This document shows positions 29,914 through 39,900 of a DNA stretch of 64,000 bases, one piece after another (the first letter of the stretch is position 1; each line of letters starts with the position of its first letter). The stretch is taken from the NCBI RefSeq assembly GCF_004340945.1, contig NZ_SLYD01000002.1:372001-436000 (forward strand), in the 5' to 3' direction. Made by a program: the position numbers and the translations under genes. The notes beneath the pieces are model-generated. The model did no database searches. It worked only from the letters and a program-made list of their open reading frames with translations, and was not told the origin of the DNA. This DNA comes from Sphingomonas sp. PP-F2F-A104-K0414. Lineage in GTDB: Bacteria; Pseudomonadota; Alphaproteobacteria; Sphingomonadales; Sphingomonadaceae.

Positions 29914-30720
29914 TCACAGCGCCGCCCGTATCGCGGCGAGGCGTTCGAGCGCGGGTGGAATGGTCGGGCCGCCGCAGTTGATCAGGACGCGGGGGAAGAC
30001 GGCTTGCGGTGTACGCGGCAGCAGGCGGTGACGCAGTGCGGTGCCGCGGCTGGCGCGTTCGGGGGCGATCACGATCGCGGGCGGCTGAGTCACGATCGTC
30101 TCGGCGGACAGCGTGCCGGTATGCGTCAGGCCGTAGCTCGCAGCGGCGTTGCGGAAGCCGACGCGGGTCATCATCTCGTTCAGCAACGTGCTCCCCCCGG
30201 TTGCGAGATCGCCGCTTATATAGAGCAACGCGCTCGGCGGCATGTCATCCTTGGGCCCATCCTTGCGACCCCAGCGCGCCACCGCGCGATCGATATCGGC
30301 ATTGATCCGAGCGCCACCCGCGGGCGCACCGACCGCGTCGGCGATCTGCTTCACCTGTGCCTGGCTCTCCGCGATCGAGTCCGGGATGCCGAGCAGCAGC
30401 GTCTTCAGTCCCGCCCGCGCGTAGGCCGCCTGGGTCGCGGGCGGGGTGTAGGTGCTGGCGATGACGAGATCGGGGTGGAGCGCGATCACCTCCTCGGCGG
30501 TCCCGGCGATGCCGCGAAACCGGCGCGCGACGGCGAGCGGGATCGATGTCGCGGACGGATCTTGCGAATAATGGCTGATCCCCGCGATCCGCGATGCTGG
30601 CAGGATCCGGACCAGCACCGAATCCACGCACGGATTGGTCGAGACGATCCCCCCGCCCCCGCTCGGCGGCGATGCGCAGCCCCCGAGCAGGAGCGCGAGG
30701 AGGATCGCCCCGCGCCTCAC
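29914..30720 (-). CDS. btuF: Cobalamin-binding lipoprotein BtuF-like
   Basis: A 268-residue periplasmic helical-backbone binding protein. The N-terminus MRRGAILLALLLGGCASPP is a lipoprotein signal with lipobox LLGGC. The fold is shown by IVSTNPCVDSVLVRILPASRIAGISHYSQDP, FRGIAGTAEEVIALHPDLVIASTYTPP and the long helix segment. Its start overlaps the btuB stop by four bases (ATGA), so it is cotranslated with the receptor. E. coli BtuF is soluble; a lipid anchor is a plausible variant. The ligand assignment rests on the riboswitch and operon. Confidence 0.88.
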   Translation of the reverse strand: MRRGAILLALLLGGCASPPSGGGGIVSTNPCVDSVLVRILPASRIAGISHYSQDPSATSIPLAVARRFRGIAGTAEEVIALHPDLVIASTYTPPATQAAYARAGLKTLLLGIPDSIAESQAQVKQIADAVGAPAGGARINADIDRAVARWGRKDGPKDDMPPSALLYISGDLATGGSTLLNEMMTRVGFRNAAASYGLTHTGTLSAETIVTQPPAIVIAPERASRGTALRHRLLPRTPQAVFPRVLINCGGPTIPPALERLAAIRAAL

Positions 30721-32615
30721 TTCAGCCGCAACCGCACGCCGCCATACGCCGCGCGACCGTAATTGCCGTAGCCCGCGATCGTCTCGTACCGCGAGTCGGT
30801 GAGGTTATCGACGCGGCCGTACAGTGCAATCTGGTCGGTGATCGGCATTTCCACGCGGACGCCCGCCAGCGCATAGCCGTCGAGTCGCACGGTGTTGGCG
30901 GCGTCGTCGAAGCTGTCGCCGACCATCGTCACGGTGCCGCCGACCGACAGCCCGAACGCGAACCGGTAATCGGCGTCGACGCTTGCGGTTTGCCTGGGAC
31001 GGCGCGCGAGATCGTTGCCGAAATCGCTGCCGATCGAGCGGTTCTCGGTGTCGATATAGCTGTAGTTCGCGGTCAGCGTCAGCGCGTCGACCGGGCGCAG
31101 CGCCAAGGTAAACTCGACGCCGTCCGCCTCGGCGCGGGCGATGTTGTCGTAAACGCCGAACGGGCGGTCGATGCAGATCGAACCGGCGGTCGTCTGCTCC
31201 GCCGGGCTGCAATCGCGGAAGTCGATCTGGTTGCGCGTACGGCGGTTGAAATAGGTCACGCCTGCGCGGACCCGGTTGTCGAGGAACGCCTGCTCGACCC
31301 CGACGTCGAAGTTGCGCGCGGTCTCCGGATCGAGGCCGCGATTCCCGTAGTCGGAGAAGAGCTGGTACAGGGTCGGTGCCTTGAAACCTTCGCCATAACT
31401 CGCGCGGATCGTCGTGCCGGTGCGCAATGCCAGCGCCGCGTTCGCGCCAAATGTCGTGTGGCTGCCGAAATCGTCGTGATCGTCGTTGCGGACGCCGCCG
31501 GTGATCGTGAGGATATCGAGCGGCTTGACGATCAACTGGCCGTAGACGCTGGTGATGCCGGTATTCGCAAAGGTGAAGCCGTCGTTGAAGCGGCTGTTCT
31601 CGCGCTCGACTCCGGCGACCACGCGGACCTGGTCGAGCGGGCGGAAGTCGCCTTGGTATTCGTAGCGTTCGCTGCGGCCGCGACCGATGAAGGTCGGATC
31701 ACTGCCGAAGCTCGGGTCGTAATTGTCGCGGTTGATGTCGGCGATCGTGAACGCGACGCGGTTGTTGAACCGCCCGTCAGCGAAGTTCGCGTGCAGCCCG
31801 GCATAGCCGTAAGCCTCGCGCGTCTTCGAATATTCGGGCGTGTCGGCGAGCACGTAATCGGGGGCCGGGAAGCCGTCGATCTCGACGCGGCTGTCGGCAA
31901 AATAGCCGCGCAGGTCGAGGCCGATGCCCGGCGCGAACTCGACGCCCACGCGCCCGGTCGCGCCATATTGGCGATAGCCGTCGCGCTCGGTGCCGCTGGC
32001 CGCCGACGAGATTCCGTCGGTGCGCAGATAGCCGCCGGTCAGCGAGCCCGACACCGGCCCGGACTTGCCCGAGACGCCCGCGCTCGCGAACGCGCTGTCG
32101 GCATAGCCATATTCGGCGTTGGCACGCGCTTGAATGCCTTCGGTCGGCGCGGCGGTGATGATGTTGACGACGCCGCCGATCGCCTGGCTGCCCCATGGCA
32201 CGGAGTTCGGGCCGCGGAGCACCTCGATCCGCTCGACCGAGCTCGACAGGAGATTGCCGAAGTTGAAGCCGCCGCCGGTCGACGACGGATCGTTGACGCG
32301 GACGCCGTCGATCACGACGAGCGTCTGGTCCGCCTCGGCGCCGCGGATACGGACGCTGGTCAGCGCGCCGACCGTGCCGTTGCGCGTGACGGTGACACCG
32401 GGCGTGGTCGCGAGCAGGTCGGAGACGACAACGGTCTGGCGGCGCTCGATCTCGGCGCGGTCGATGACGGTGACTGCCTGGCCGATCTCGCTCAGCGGTT
32501 GCGCGGCACGGGTTGCGGTGACGACGACTTCGGAAGCGTCGGGATCGGGGATGGTCTGGGCATAAGCGGGCGCTGCGATCGCCGCGGCGCCGAGCAGAAG
32601 GAAGAATTTCGTCAT
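30717..32615 (-). CDS. btuB: TonB-dependent vitamin B12 receptor BtuB
   Basis: A 632-residue outer-membrane receptor with a signal peptide (MTKFFLLLGAAAIAAPAYAQ), a TonB-box region DASEVVVTATRA, the plug domain (DLLATTPGVTVTRNGTVGALTSVRIRGAEADQTLVVIDGVRVNDPS, then RIEVLRGPNSVPWGSQAIGGVVNIIT) and a beta-barrel ending GRAAYGGVRLRLK with the terminal aromatic-containing strand. Size and plug are typical for BtuB. It is the first gene after a cobalamin riboswitch and is followed by btuF, btuC and btuD, which makes it the receptor step of corrinoid import. Confidence 0.94.
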   Translation of the reverse strand: MTKFFLLLGAAAIAAPAYAQTIPDPDASEVVVTATRAAQPLSEIGQAVTVIDRAEIERRQTVVVSDLLATTPGVTVTRNGTVGALTSVRIRGAEADQTLVVIDGVRVNDPSSTGGGFNFGNLLSSSVERIEVLRGPNSVPWGSQAIGGVVNIITAAPTEGIQARANAEYGYADSAFASAGVSGKSGPVSGSLTGGYLRTDGISSAASGTERDGYRQYGATGRVGVEFAPGIGLDLRGYFADSRVEIDGFPAPDYVLADTPEYSKTREAYGYAGLHANFADGRFNNRVAFTIADINRDNYDPSFGSDPTFIGRGRSERYEYQGDFRPLDQVRVVAGVERENSRFNDGFTFANTGITSVYGQLIVKPLDILTITGGVRNDDHDDFGSHTTFGANAALALRTGTTIRASYGEGFKAPTLYQLFSDYGNRGLDPETARNFDVGVEQAFLDNRVRAGVTYFNRRTRNQIDFRDCSPAEQTTAGSICIDRPFGVYDNIARAEADGVEFTLALRPVDALTLTANYSYIDTENRSIGSDFGNDLARRPRQTASVDADYRFAFGLSVGGTVTMVGDSFDDAANTVRLDGYALAGVRVEMPITDQIALYGRVDNLTDSRYETIAGYGNYGRAAYGGVRLRLK

Positions 32616-32744
32616 GGGTACGTCCTAAGCAGAACCGCCTGCGACCATTCGCGGGGCGGCCAGACGTCTCTCGCTCGAGGAAACCCGGCTGGACCGGAGC
32701 ACTCGTCCGCGCCGGACACCCGCCCGCGCAGTGGATCGACCGTG

Positions 32745-32925
32745 AGAGGCAGGTCTCCTGGCTTCCGGGTCATCGCGCCCACCCCGCCTTCCCAGGTCGA
32801 AACCCAGTGGCATATTCGGGGTGGCCGCTATCCGGTCACAGTTGCGGGTACAGCGCCGGTCTTGCGGATTCCCGCGCACCGACTTCCCTTTTGATCCCGT
32901 CGCCGGGAACCCTTCACGGGAGTGG
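32745..32925 (-). promoter_or_regulatory. Cobalamin (adenosylcobalamin) riboswitch upstream of btuB
   Basis: Read on the minus strand, the segment has the characteristic elements in order. GGTTCCCGG, GGGATCAAAAGGGAA and AATCCGC come first; then the conserved CCCGCAACTGTGA, GCCACTGGG and GGGAAGGCGGG; and last the B12 box GAAGCCAGGAGACCTGCC. The box ends about 130 bases before the btuB ATG, leaving room for an expression platform. It should repress the btuB-btuF-btuC-btuD operon when cobalamin is abundant. Confidence 0.95.
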
Positions 32926-33021
32926 CATTAGTCGCACGCCAGACACGGGTCAACGCGGGGGATAAGGAGCATCGACCCGCGATAGCACGCGCTGGCGGTA
33001 AAGCTGGCTCACCGTCTATCG

Positions 33022-33129
33022 CACCACCCCGGCGGAGGCCGGGGCCCAGTTGGGGAACGTCGCTGACGGAGCGCGGTCCTTCGTTACCGCGACCTTGCCA
33101 ACTGGGCCCCGGCCTCCGCCGGGGTGGTG
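33022..33129. repeat. Paired palindrome (CACCCCGGCGGAGGCCGGGG family)
   Basis: Full copy with CCCAGTTGGGG and CCAACTGGGCC inner arms around a spacer of about 40 bases. It lies between the riboswitch and the second TonB receptor gene. Confidence 0.9.
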
Positions 33130-33156
33130 GCGTGTTGGTCAGGACGTCGCTTTCCC

Positions 33157-33212
33157 TTGTTCTCCTGCGAAGGCGGGAGCCCAGACTGGGTCCCCGCCTT
33201 CGCGGGGAAACA
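33157..33212. repeat. Paired palindrome (CTCCTGCGAAGGCGGGAG family)
   Basis: TTCTCCTGCGAAGGCGGGAG and GTCCCCGCCTTCGCGGGGAA joined by CCCAGACTGG, just before the stop of the TonB receptor gene. With the preceding repeat it fills the non-coding stretch 32926-33251. Confidence 0.88.
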
Positions 33213-33251
33213 TGCTGTCTTCGTTTCTCTTGGCAAGCGACGGATCGAATA

Positions 33252-35333
33252 TCAGCGCCCCCCGTAGCGCAGCCCCACCCAGATCGTCCGCGGCGTTGCG
33301 CGTTCGACGATGTTCGCGCCGCTAATCCCTGCCTCGACGCGCTCGTTGAATAGATTTTCCCCGCTTAGTTCGGCGACAAGCGAGCGCAGGATCGGCAGCG
33401 CGGCATAGGCATCCAGCGTCGTCGCGGCCCCAAGCACCCGCGTATTCTGGTCGTCGTCATACTGCCGGCCGACATGACGCACGGTCAGCGACAGCGCCGC
33501 CGCATCGCGCCGCCAGTCGACCGTTCCCGACACCTGGTCGCGTGGGGTCTGCGCCGGTCGCAATCCGTCCAGAGCGGCGGTGATCCCCGAACCCTCGACC
33601 TTCGAGTTCGTGTGCGACCAAGACGCCTGCACGCCCAGCGGACCCGATCGATACGCCGCATCCAGCTCGAACCCGTGCGCGCGAATGGCGTCGAGGTTCT
33701 GGCGAACGCGGTAGGTCGTCACCCCCGGCAATACCTGCGTCGGCGTGGTCGTCGTGACGTTCGCCACGGCGTCCTTCAACCGGTTGTAGAAATAGGTCGC
33801 GGCGATGCTCACACCCGGTGCCGGCGTCAGCGTGACGCCACCCTCGACCCCGGTCAGTCGCTCCGGCGACAGCAACGCGTTCGCCGCGGTCGCATCATTG
33901 CCGACCCGGAACGGCCGGTACAGTTCGTTGAGCGTCGGCAATCGCCATCCGCGATAGCCGGCGGCCCGCAGCGTGATCGCCTCGACCGGCTGGTACGCGA
34001 CGCCCGCGCGCCCAGTCGTCTCGCTGCCGTCGCGGTTCGCATAGCGCAGGTTGGTCAGCGCCGCGCCGGTCGCCAGCGGCCGTTCCGTCAGATAGCCGCC
34101 ATCGATCGACCACCAATCGACCCGCCCGCCTAGACTGAACGTAAAGTCGCCCGCGACGAGGCTCCCATCGGCGAAGACGCCGGTCGTCGTCGTACTCCCG
34201 CCCGCCTCGCGCCGCCGCGTCGGCGCCGCGTTGACGAACGTGTAGAGCTCCTGCGTCTTGCCGCTCACGTCGCGGATATCCGCGCCCAGCCTGAGCGTGA
34301 TGCTCTCGCCCAGCGGTGGCGCGATCTCGATCCGCCCGCCAAGCCCGGTGGCCGGCGTATTATATTGGTTCAGCGACTGGATCGCGGTCGTGCGCGCGGC
34401 ATTGATACTGTTGAAGCTGCTCGCGAACGCGCGCGTCTGCAGATACGCCAGCGCCGAATAGCCCCAACGCCCGCGCCCGATCAGCCGGACGCTAGCATCG
34501 GCGCCCTCGCTCTTGTTGTCGGTAAAGTCGCTCCCCCGGTCGCGCCGATCGGTGAACGCGCTCGCATTCATCTGCAATTCGGTCTTCGCGCCGATCCCGA
34601 CGACGGTCCGCAGCGCGCCCGACGCCTGCTCGTACGGCGCGGCACGATCGACGATCCCGCGGCTCTCCGCGACGGTCGGCGTAAAGCCGTCACCGCGCGC
34701 GTACGCGCCCGACACGGTCGCAAACCCCGACCCGCGCACCAGCGCCGCCGACCCTTGCGCATCGACCGAATCGCGGCTGCCATAGGCGACGCTGCCCTGG
34801 AACGGTGTCAGGTCGTCAGGCGTCGCGCTCTCCAGTTCGACCGTTCCGGCCAGTGCGCCCGGTCCCTGATAGCCGCTGCCACCGCCGCGCGTCACGCGGA
34901 TGCGCCCTAGCCGCCCCGTCGCATAGGCCGGGAATGCGACCCAGCCGCCGAACGGATCCGCCTGCGGCACGCCGTCGAAGATCAGCAGCGCGCGACTGGA
35001 GGCGTTGCCGCCGATCCCGCGTAGCGAAATCCCCTGGCTGGTCGGGTTGGCACTGCGTGAGTCCGAGCGGCGAAACTGCTGCAACCCGGCGACGTCGGCC
35101 AGCACGCTCTCCAGCCGATTGCTCGCATTCGCCTGGATCCGGTCGCGCCCGATCGTGACGATCGAATAGGCGCGGTCGCCGGGTGCGTCGGCCAATCCGC
35201 GCCCGGTCACGACGATCTCGGCCGGACTGTCGGCGGCGGGCGGCGGCACGTCGGACTGCGCAAGCACGGCGCCAGGCGACAGCAGGGCGCTGGATGACAG
35301 GATAGCGGTGGCGGAAATCGAGAAGCGGATCAT
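33252..35333 (-). CDS. TonB-dependent outer-membrane receptor
   Basis: A 693-residue receptor. The ATG at 35333 gives a signal peptide (MIRFSISATAILSSSALLSPGAVLAQ). Plug-domain features are AEIVVTGRGLADAPGDRAY, RLESVLADVAGLQQFRRSDSRSANPTSQGISLRGIGGNASSRALLIFDGVPQADPFGG and RIRVTRGGGSGYQGPGALAGTVELESA; the barrel ends TPRTIWVGLRYGGR. The ligand is unknown: no uptake genes adjoin it, and the cobalamin riboswitch belongs to the neighbouring operon. The frame extends upstream to 35390 through the tRNA terminator region, which I consider non-coding. Confidence 0.92.
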   Translation of the reverse strand: MIRFSISATAILSSSALLSPGAVLAQSDVPPPAADSPAEIVVTGRGLADAPGDRAYSIVTIGRDRIQANASNRLESVLADVAGLQQFRRSDSRSANPTSQGISLRGIGGNASSRALLIFDGVPQADPFGGWVAFPAYATGRLGRIRVTRGGGSGYQGPGALAGTVELESATPDDLTPFQGSVAYGSRDSVDAQGSAALVRGSGFATVSGAYARGDGFTPTVAESRGIVDRAAPYEQASGALRTVVGIGAKTELQMNASAFTDRRDRGSDFTDNKSEGADASVRLIGRGRWGYSALAYLQTRAFASSFNSINAARTTAIQSLNQYNTPATGLGGRIEIAPPLGESITLRLGADIRDVSGKTQELYTFVNAAPTRRREAGGSTTTTGVFADGSLVAGDFTFSLGGRVDWWSIDGGYLTERPLATGAALTNLRYANRDGSETTGRAGVAYQPVEAITLRAAGYRGWRLPTLNELYRPFRVGNDATAANALLSPERLTGVEGGVTLTPAPGVSIAATYFYNRLKDAVANVTTTTPTQVLPGVTTYRVRQNLDAIRAHGFELDAAYRSGPLGVQASWSHTNSKVEGSGITAALDGLRPAQTPRDQVSGTVDWRRDAAALSLTVRHVGRQYDDDQNTRVLGAATTLDAYAALPILRSLVAELSGENLFNERVEAGISGANIVERATPRTIWVGLRYGGR

Positions 35334-35387
35334 CCGTGCCGCATGACAGCTTTTCACGATACCGGAAGGTCGGAAACGCCCAGACAG

Positions 35388-35426
35388 CAAAAAGCCCCGC
35401 TAACCCAAGGGTTAGCGGGGCTTTCT
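35388..35426 (-). terminator. Rho-independent terminator of tRNA-Val
   Basis: Reading the minus strand, AAGCCCCGCTAACCC and GGGTTAGCGGGGCTT form a 15-base near-perfect stem with a four-base TTGG loop, followed by a run of T. It starts just after the encoded CCA of the tRNA. Confidence 0.93.
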
Positions 35427-35427
35427 A

Positions 35428-35502
35428 TGGTGGGCGTGGCAAGGATTGAACTTGCGACCCCTGCGATGTCAACACAGTGCTCTACCACTGAGCTACACGC
35501 CC
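35428..35502 (-). tRNA. tRNA-Val (anticodon GAC)
   Basis: On the minus strand the 75-base gene begins GGGCGTGTAGCTCAGTGGTA. The acceptor arms are GGGCGTG and CACGCCC. The D arm is GCTC...GAGC, the anticodon stem CTGTG/CGCAG carries loop TTGACAT with anticodon GAC, and the T loop is TTCAATC. Discriminator A and CCA are encoded. It reads GUC (and GUU) valine codons. Confidence 0.96.
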
Positions 35503-35546
35503 GCCGGAGCGCTCCACTAGCCGCGCTTATCGCGGGGTGCAAGCGC

Positions 35547-35924
35547 TCAATGCATGCCGGTGACATTATCCATCTCGAACAGCCGATCGACCTCGGCGAC
35601 CAGGTCGCGCAGGTGGAACGGCTTCGACAGGACGCGGGCCTGCGGCATCGCCCGCCCGGCCTTCAGGGTGACTGCCGCAAAGCCGGTGATGAACATCACG
35701 CGCAGGTCCTTGCACATCTCGCCGGCCTTCTGCGCCAGTTCGATCCCGTCCATCTCGGGCATCACAATATCGGTGAGCAGCAGGTCGAACGTCTCGGTCT
35801 CGAGCAGCGGAATCGCCGCGGTCCCGCGGTCCACGGCGGTGACGGCATACCCAGAGCGCTCGAGCGCCCGCGTCAGATATTCGCGCATGACCTGATCGTC
35901 CTCGGCCAGCAGAATTCGCAACAT
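35547..35924 (-). CDS. cpdR: CpdR-type single-domain response regulator
   Basis: A 125-residue receiver domain with no output domain. Acidic residues AEDD at 7-10, phospho-acceptor Asp52 in LLLTDIVMPEMDGIELAQ, Thr80 in MFITGFAAVTLKAGR and Lys101 in VLSKPFHLRDLVAEVDRLF are all present. The sequence around Asp52 and the GFAAV and VLSKPFHLRDLV blocks match CpdR of rhizobia and Caulobacter. Unphosphorylated CpdR guides ClpXP to cell-cycle proteins including CtrA, and it is controlled by CckA-ChpT. It is divergent from an N-formylglutamate amidohydrolase gene. A GTTAAC box lies at 35982 in the shared upstream region. Confidence 0.88.
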   Translation of the reverse strand: MLRILLAEDDQVMREYLTRALERSGYAVTAVDRGTAAIPLLETETFDLLLTDIVMPEMDGIELAQKAGEMCKDLRVMFITGFAAVTLKAGRAMPQARVLSKPFHLRDLVAEVDRLFEMDNVTGMH

Positions 35925-36036
35925 CGATCTAAAGTCCTGTTTTCACGCGTACATTGACGCGCTTTCCCTACGCGCAAAGTGGTTAACATTTCCAGATCGA
36001 TTGCCCGTTCCGACGCGTCGCCCTAGCGTGCTTGCC

Positions 36037-36900
36037 ATGTCATCGCCCCCCTTCGAGCGCTTGCCCCCTTTCGAACACCAAGATACCGCGCCGCCGACCA
36101 GCCCGGTCGTGATCTCCGTACCCCATGCCGGACGCGACTATCCGCTCTCGCTCAAGACCGCGTTGCGCGTGCCGTTGGCGGCGCTGCTGCCGCTCGAGGA
36201 CCGGCTGGTCGATGCGGTGGCACGGAGCGCGCGGACGGATCAGGCGATGATCATCCAGCGGCGTGCGCGCGCCTGGATCGATCTCAACCGCGGTGAAGAC
36301 GAACGCGACGCCCAACTCGACGAAGGCGCGCGATCGATCCCGCCCGCGCAGCAGTCAGCCAAATTGCGCAGCGGCCTTGGCCTGGTGCCGCGCCGCGTCT
36401 CGGGCGCCGGCGACCTGTGGGCACGCCGCTTCACCGATGCCGAAGTGACCGCGCGGATCGTCGACGACCACCGGCCCTATCACGCAGCGGTCGCGGCCGC
36501 GTTGCAGGCGGCGTATGCGCGGTTCGGGGTGGCGGTGCTGCTCGACGTGCATTCGATGCCCCCGCTCGGCCCTGGTGGGACGCGGATCGTGCTCGGCGAT
36601 CGGTTCGGCCATGCCGCCGCGCCACGCTTCGTCGACCGCGCCGAAACGGTCTGCGCCGCGCATGGCTTTTCGGTCGCGCGCAACACGCCCTATGCGGGTG
36701 GGCATATCCTCGAACGCCATGCCCGCCCCGACCTGGGCATCCATGCGATCCAGCTCGAGCTCGACCGCACCATCTATCTCGATCGCAAACTGCACGCACC
36801 GGGTGCCGGTTTCGCGCGGGTGGTGGATATGGTGGGCGCGATGCTTGCCGCGCTTGCCGACGAGGCCCTTTCGACACCGCTTGCCGCGGCGGCCGAATAG
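36037..36900 (+). CDS. N-formylglutamate amidohydrolase family protein
   Basis: A 287-residue protein of the FGase family (starting MSSPPFERLPPFEHQDTAPPTS). Family segments are PVVISVPHAGRDYP, LEDRLVDAVARSA, ARAWIDLNRGEDERD with the conserved D-x-N-R, VAVLLDVHSMPPLG with the metal-binding D-x-H and RNTPYAGGHILERHARPDLGIHAIQLELDRTIYLD. Members hydrolyse N-formylglutamate to glutamate and formate at the end of one histidine degradation route, but no hut genes are here. As I recall, its pairing with cpdR occurs in other alphaproteobacteria, so its role may lie outside histidine use. Confidence 0.9.
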   Translation: MSSPPFERLPPFEHQDTAPPTSPVVISVPHAGRDYPLSLKTALRVPLAALLPLEDRLVDAVARSARTDQAMIIQRRARAWIDLNRGEDERDAQLDEGARSIPPAQQSAKLRSGLGLVPRRVSGAGDLWARRFTDAEVTARIVDDHRPYHAAVAAALQAAYARFGVAVLLDVHSMPPLGPGGTRIVLGDRFGHAAAPRFVDRAETVCAAHGFSVARNTPYAGGHILERHARPDLGIHAIQLELDRTIYLDRKLHAPGAGFARVVDMVGAMLAALADEALSTPLAAAAE

Positions 36901-36929
36901 GCCTCGCCTGATCCCAACTGGCAGGCCGA

Positions 36930-39900
36930 TCAGTCGGTCAACGCATCGAGCAACGCCTCGACCTGCGCGGCACGCTCGACCGGATCCGCCACCGCCCGTT
37001 GCGCGATCCAGCGACCGTTCTTCTCGACCAGATCCGCAAGCGGCGCGTCGGCGCGACGGTCGTTCGGGGTGAACGCGATCGCGGCAGGACCGGCGTCGAT
37101 CCGCCGGATACCCGCAGCACACGCGCGCAACCGTATCCGCGCCAGCAACAGCAGCCGACGCGCCGAATCGGGTACCACACCGAAGCGATCCTCCAGCTCC
37201 GCTTCGAACTGGTCGAGCGCCGCGACGTCCTCCAGCCGTGCCAACCGCCCGTAGAGCGACAGACGCACCTCCTCCTCGGGTATCCAGGTGTCGGGCAGGC
37301 TGCCGCCGACCCCGAGGTGCAGGTCGGGCACCCAGTCGTCGACCGCCTCCCCCCGCGCCAGCCGCAACGCACGGCCAAACAGATGCTGGTACAGGTCGAT
37401 CCCGATCAGCTTCATATGCCCCGCCTGTGCCTCGCCGACGAGGTCGCCCGCACCGCGCAGATCGAGATCGCGTGCGCTGATCGCGAAGCCTGCGCCGAGC
37501 CGGTCGAACGCCTGCAACGTCCGCAGCCGCTTCAGCGTCGCCTCGGCGATCGTCGCATCGCCGTCGGTCAACAGCATCACCTGCCCCCGTCGCCCGCCGC
37601 GCCCGACCCGGCCACGCAACTGATGGAGCTGTGACAGGCCGAACCGGTCGGCGTGATGGACGATCATCGTGTTGGCGCGCGGCACGTCGAGCCCCGCCTC
37701 GATGATGTTGGTGGCGAGCAGCACATCGCCGTCGCCGGCCGCAAAGCCGACCATTGCCTCATCGATCTCGGCCGCAGGCATCTTGCCATGCGCCTGGACG
37801 AGCCCGAGTTCGGGCACCAGCTTGGCCAGCTTTGCGGCGAGCGGCGCCATGTCGTCGATCCGCGGCACCACGACGAAGCTCTGCCCGCCGCGCGCGCGTT
37901 CGCGCCGAAGCGCAGCGCGGACGGTGGCATCGTCGAAGCTGGCGACCGCGGTGCGGATCGGCTGGCGGCGCGCGGGCGGGGTGGCGATCACCGACATGCC
38001 CTGAAGCCCGATCATCGCCGATTGCAGCGTCCGCGGGATCGGCGTCGCGCTGAGCGTCAGCACGTGACCGGCCCCGAGCGTATGCAGCTTGGCTTTGTCG
38101 GCCGCCCCGAACCGCTGCTCCTCGTCGATCACGACCAGCGCGAGATCCTTATAGGCGACTCCCTTGCCGGCGATCGCCCCGGTGCCGATGACGACGCCGA
38201 TCGAGCCATCCGCGAGCCCCGCCTTCACACGCGCCTTTTCCGCCGTGCTCGACAGGCGGGACAGCCCGGCGACGACTACGCCGGTCCCTTCGAAGCGCCG
38301 CGCGAAGGTCTCGATATGCTGCCGGACGAGGACGGTCGTCGGCGCGGCGATCGCGACCTGTCGGCCCGACAAGGCAACCGCCGCCGCCGCGCGCAAGGCG
38401 ATCTCGGTCTTGCCGTAGCCGACATCGCCAATCACCAGCCGGTCCATCGGCTTGCCGCTGGCCAGGTCCGCCAGCGTGGTCGTGATCGCGCGTGCCTGAT
38501 CCGGGGTCTCGGTGAACGCGAAGCCGGCGGCGAAGCGTTCATAGGCCGCGCGGTCGGGGACGATCGGGTCAGTGGTGCGCGCCGCGCGCTCCGCCGCGAT
38601 CGCCGCAAGATCACGCGCGCTTTCGGCGATCGCCGCATCGATCGCGCCACGTCGCTTCTGCCACGACGAACCGTCCAGCGCGTCGAGAGTCACGGCGTCG
38701 GCATCCGCGCCATAGCGCCAGATCCGATCGGCTTCCGCCACCGGCACGAGGCGGCGGCCGTCCTTGGCATAGCCCAGCACGATCGCGTCACCGCCCGCGT
38801 CGGGCAGCGCCTCAAGCCCGCGGACGATGCCAATACCGAACTCCTCGTGGACCACGACGTCGCCGCAGCGCAGTTCGCTCGACAGGCCGGCCAGCGCGCC
38901 AAGGCCGCTTGCACCGATCTCGTCGCCGCGGGCGCGGCCGCCAAGCAGGTCGGCGCCCGCGATGACGGTGGCGCCGGGCGCCACGAAGCCGCGGTCGATC
39001 GGCGCGACCAACAGCATCGCGCTGCCGGGCTTGGCCGCGGCGACGTCCGACCATCGCTCGATCGCCGTGAACGCGATCTTGGTGCGATGCTCGAGCCGCG
39101 GCTGGAGGAACCGCAGGTCGCGCGGCGAGCCGACCAGGACGAGACGCGAATCGGCAAGCACGTCGCGCGCGAGCTTGGCAAACGCGCGGGCGGGATCGCG
39201 GTGCTCGACGAAACGGGGCGACGGCGTGTCGCCCGGATCGATCGCGACCATGTCACGCTTGGCGACCGCCGCATCCCAAGACCGGGTCGCGACCAGATCG
39301 GCACTGGCCTTGCGACGCGGCAGGCCATCGGCGGCAAGATCCATGAACCGCGCGCGCCGGCGATCGACGCCGGGGTCGCACGCGATTGCAGCGTCAGGCA
39401 GATGCGCGAGGAGGGCCACCCCCTTCTCGACCACGGGCTCGGTCGCGCGGCCAACCTCGATACAGGCGATATCGGCTGATCCCAATTGCGAGACGGGATC
39501 ATATTCGCGCAACGCGGTAATCCGGCCTTCGGCGAATTCGATGCGGACGGGGGTCGCACGATCGGCGGGAAAAATGTCGATGACGTTGCCGCGCACCGCG
39601 ATCTCGCCCGGCTCGTCGATCCGATCGTCGACGATGTAACCGATCTCCGCTGCGGTCGCCGCGAACGCCTCGACGTCGATCGTATCGCCTACCGTGAGCC
39701 GGGGCGGGGCGGCGTCGAACATCGCCGGCTCAGGGTAGCGTACGGCGGTCGCCTCGGCGGTGGTCACCAGCAGGACCGGCCCGGTATCGCCCAAGGTCGC
39801 CGCGCGCACGCGACGCAGGGCCGCCACGCGCAATCCGACATTGGCCGGCGACGCGGGCGCGTCGTCACCGGGTAAGGCATCGCTCGACGGCAACTGGACG

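Noticed and set aside
30594..32894. A 766-codon plus-strand frame opposite btuB and the riboswitch
   Set aside because: It is antisense to btuB, of low-complexity Asp/Arg/Val composition typical of high-GC shadow frames, and runs through the riboswitch.
35334..35390. Upstream extension of the second TonB receptor to 35390
   Set aside because: It would put coding sequence through the base of the tRNA terminator and in front of a good signal peptide that begins at 35333.
35391..35502. tRNA-Val as an integration site
   Set aside because: I found no second copy of the tRNA 3' end and no integrase next to it; the genes on both sides are ordinary chromosomal ones.
37653..39479. A 608-codon plus-strand frame opposite mfd
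   Set aside because: It is the complementary shadow of a strongly supported gene, rich in Arg, Asp, His and Gly with no domain.
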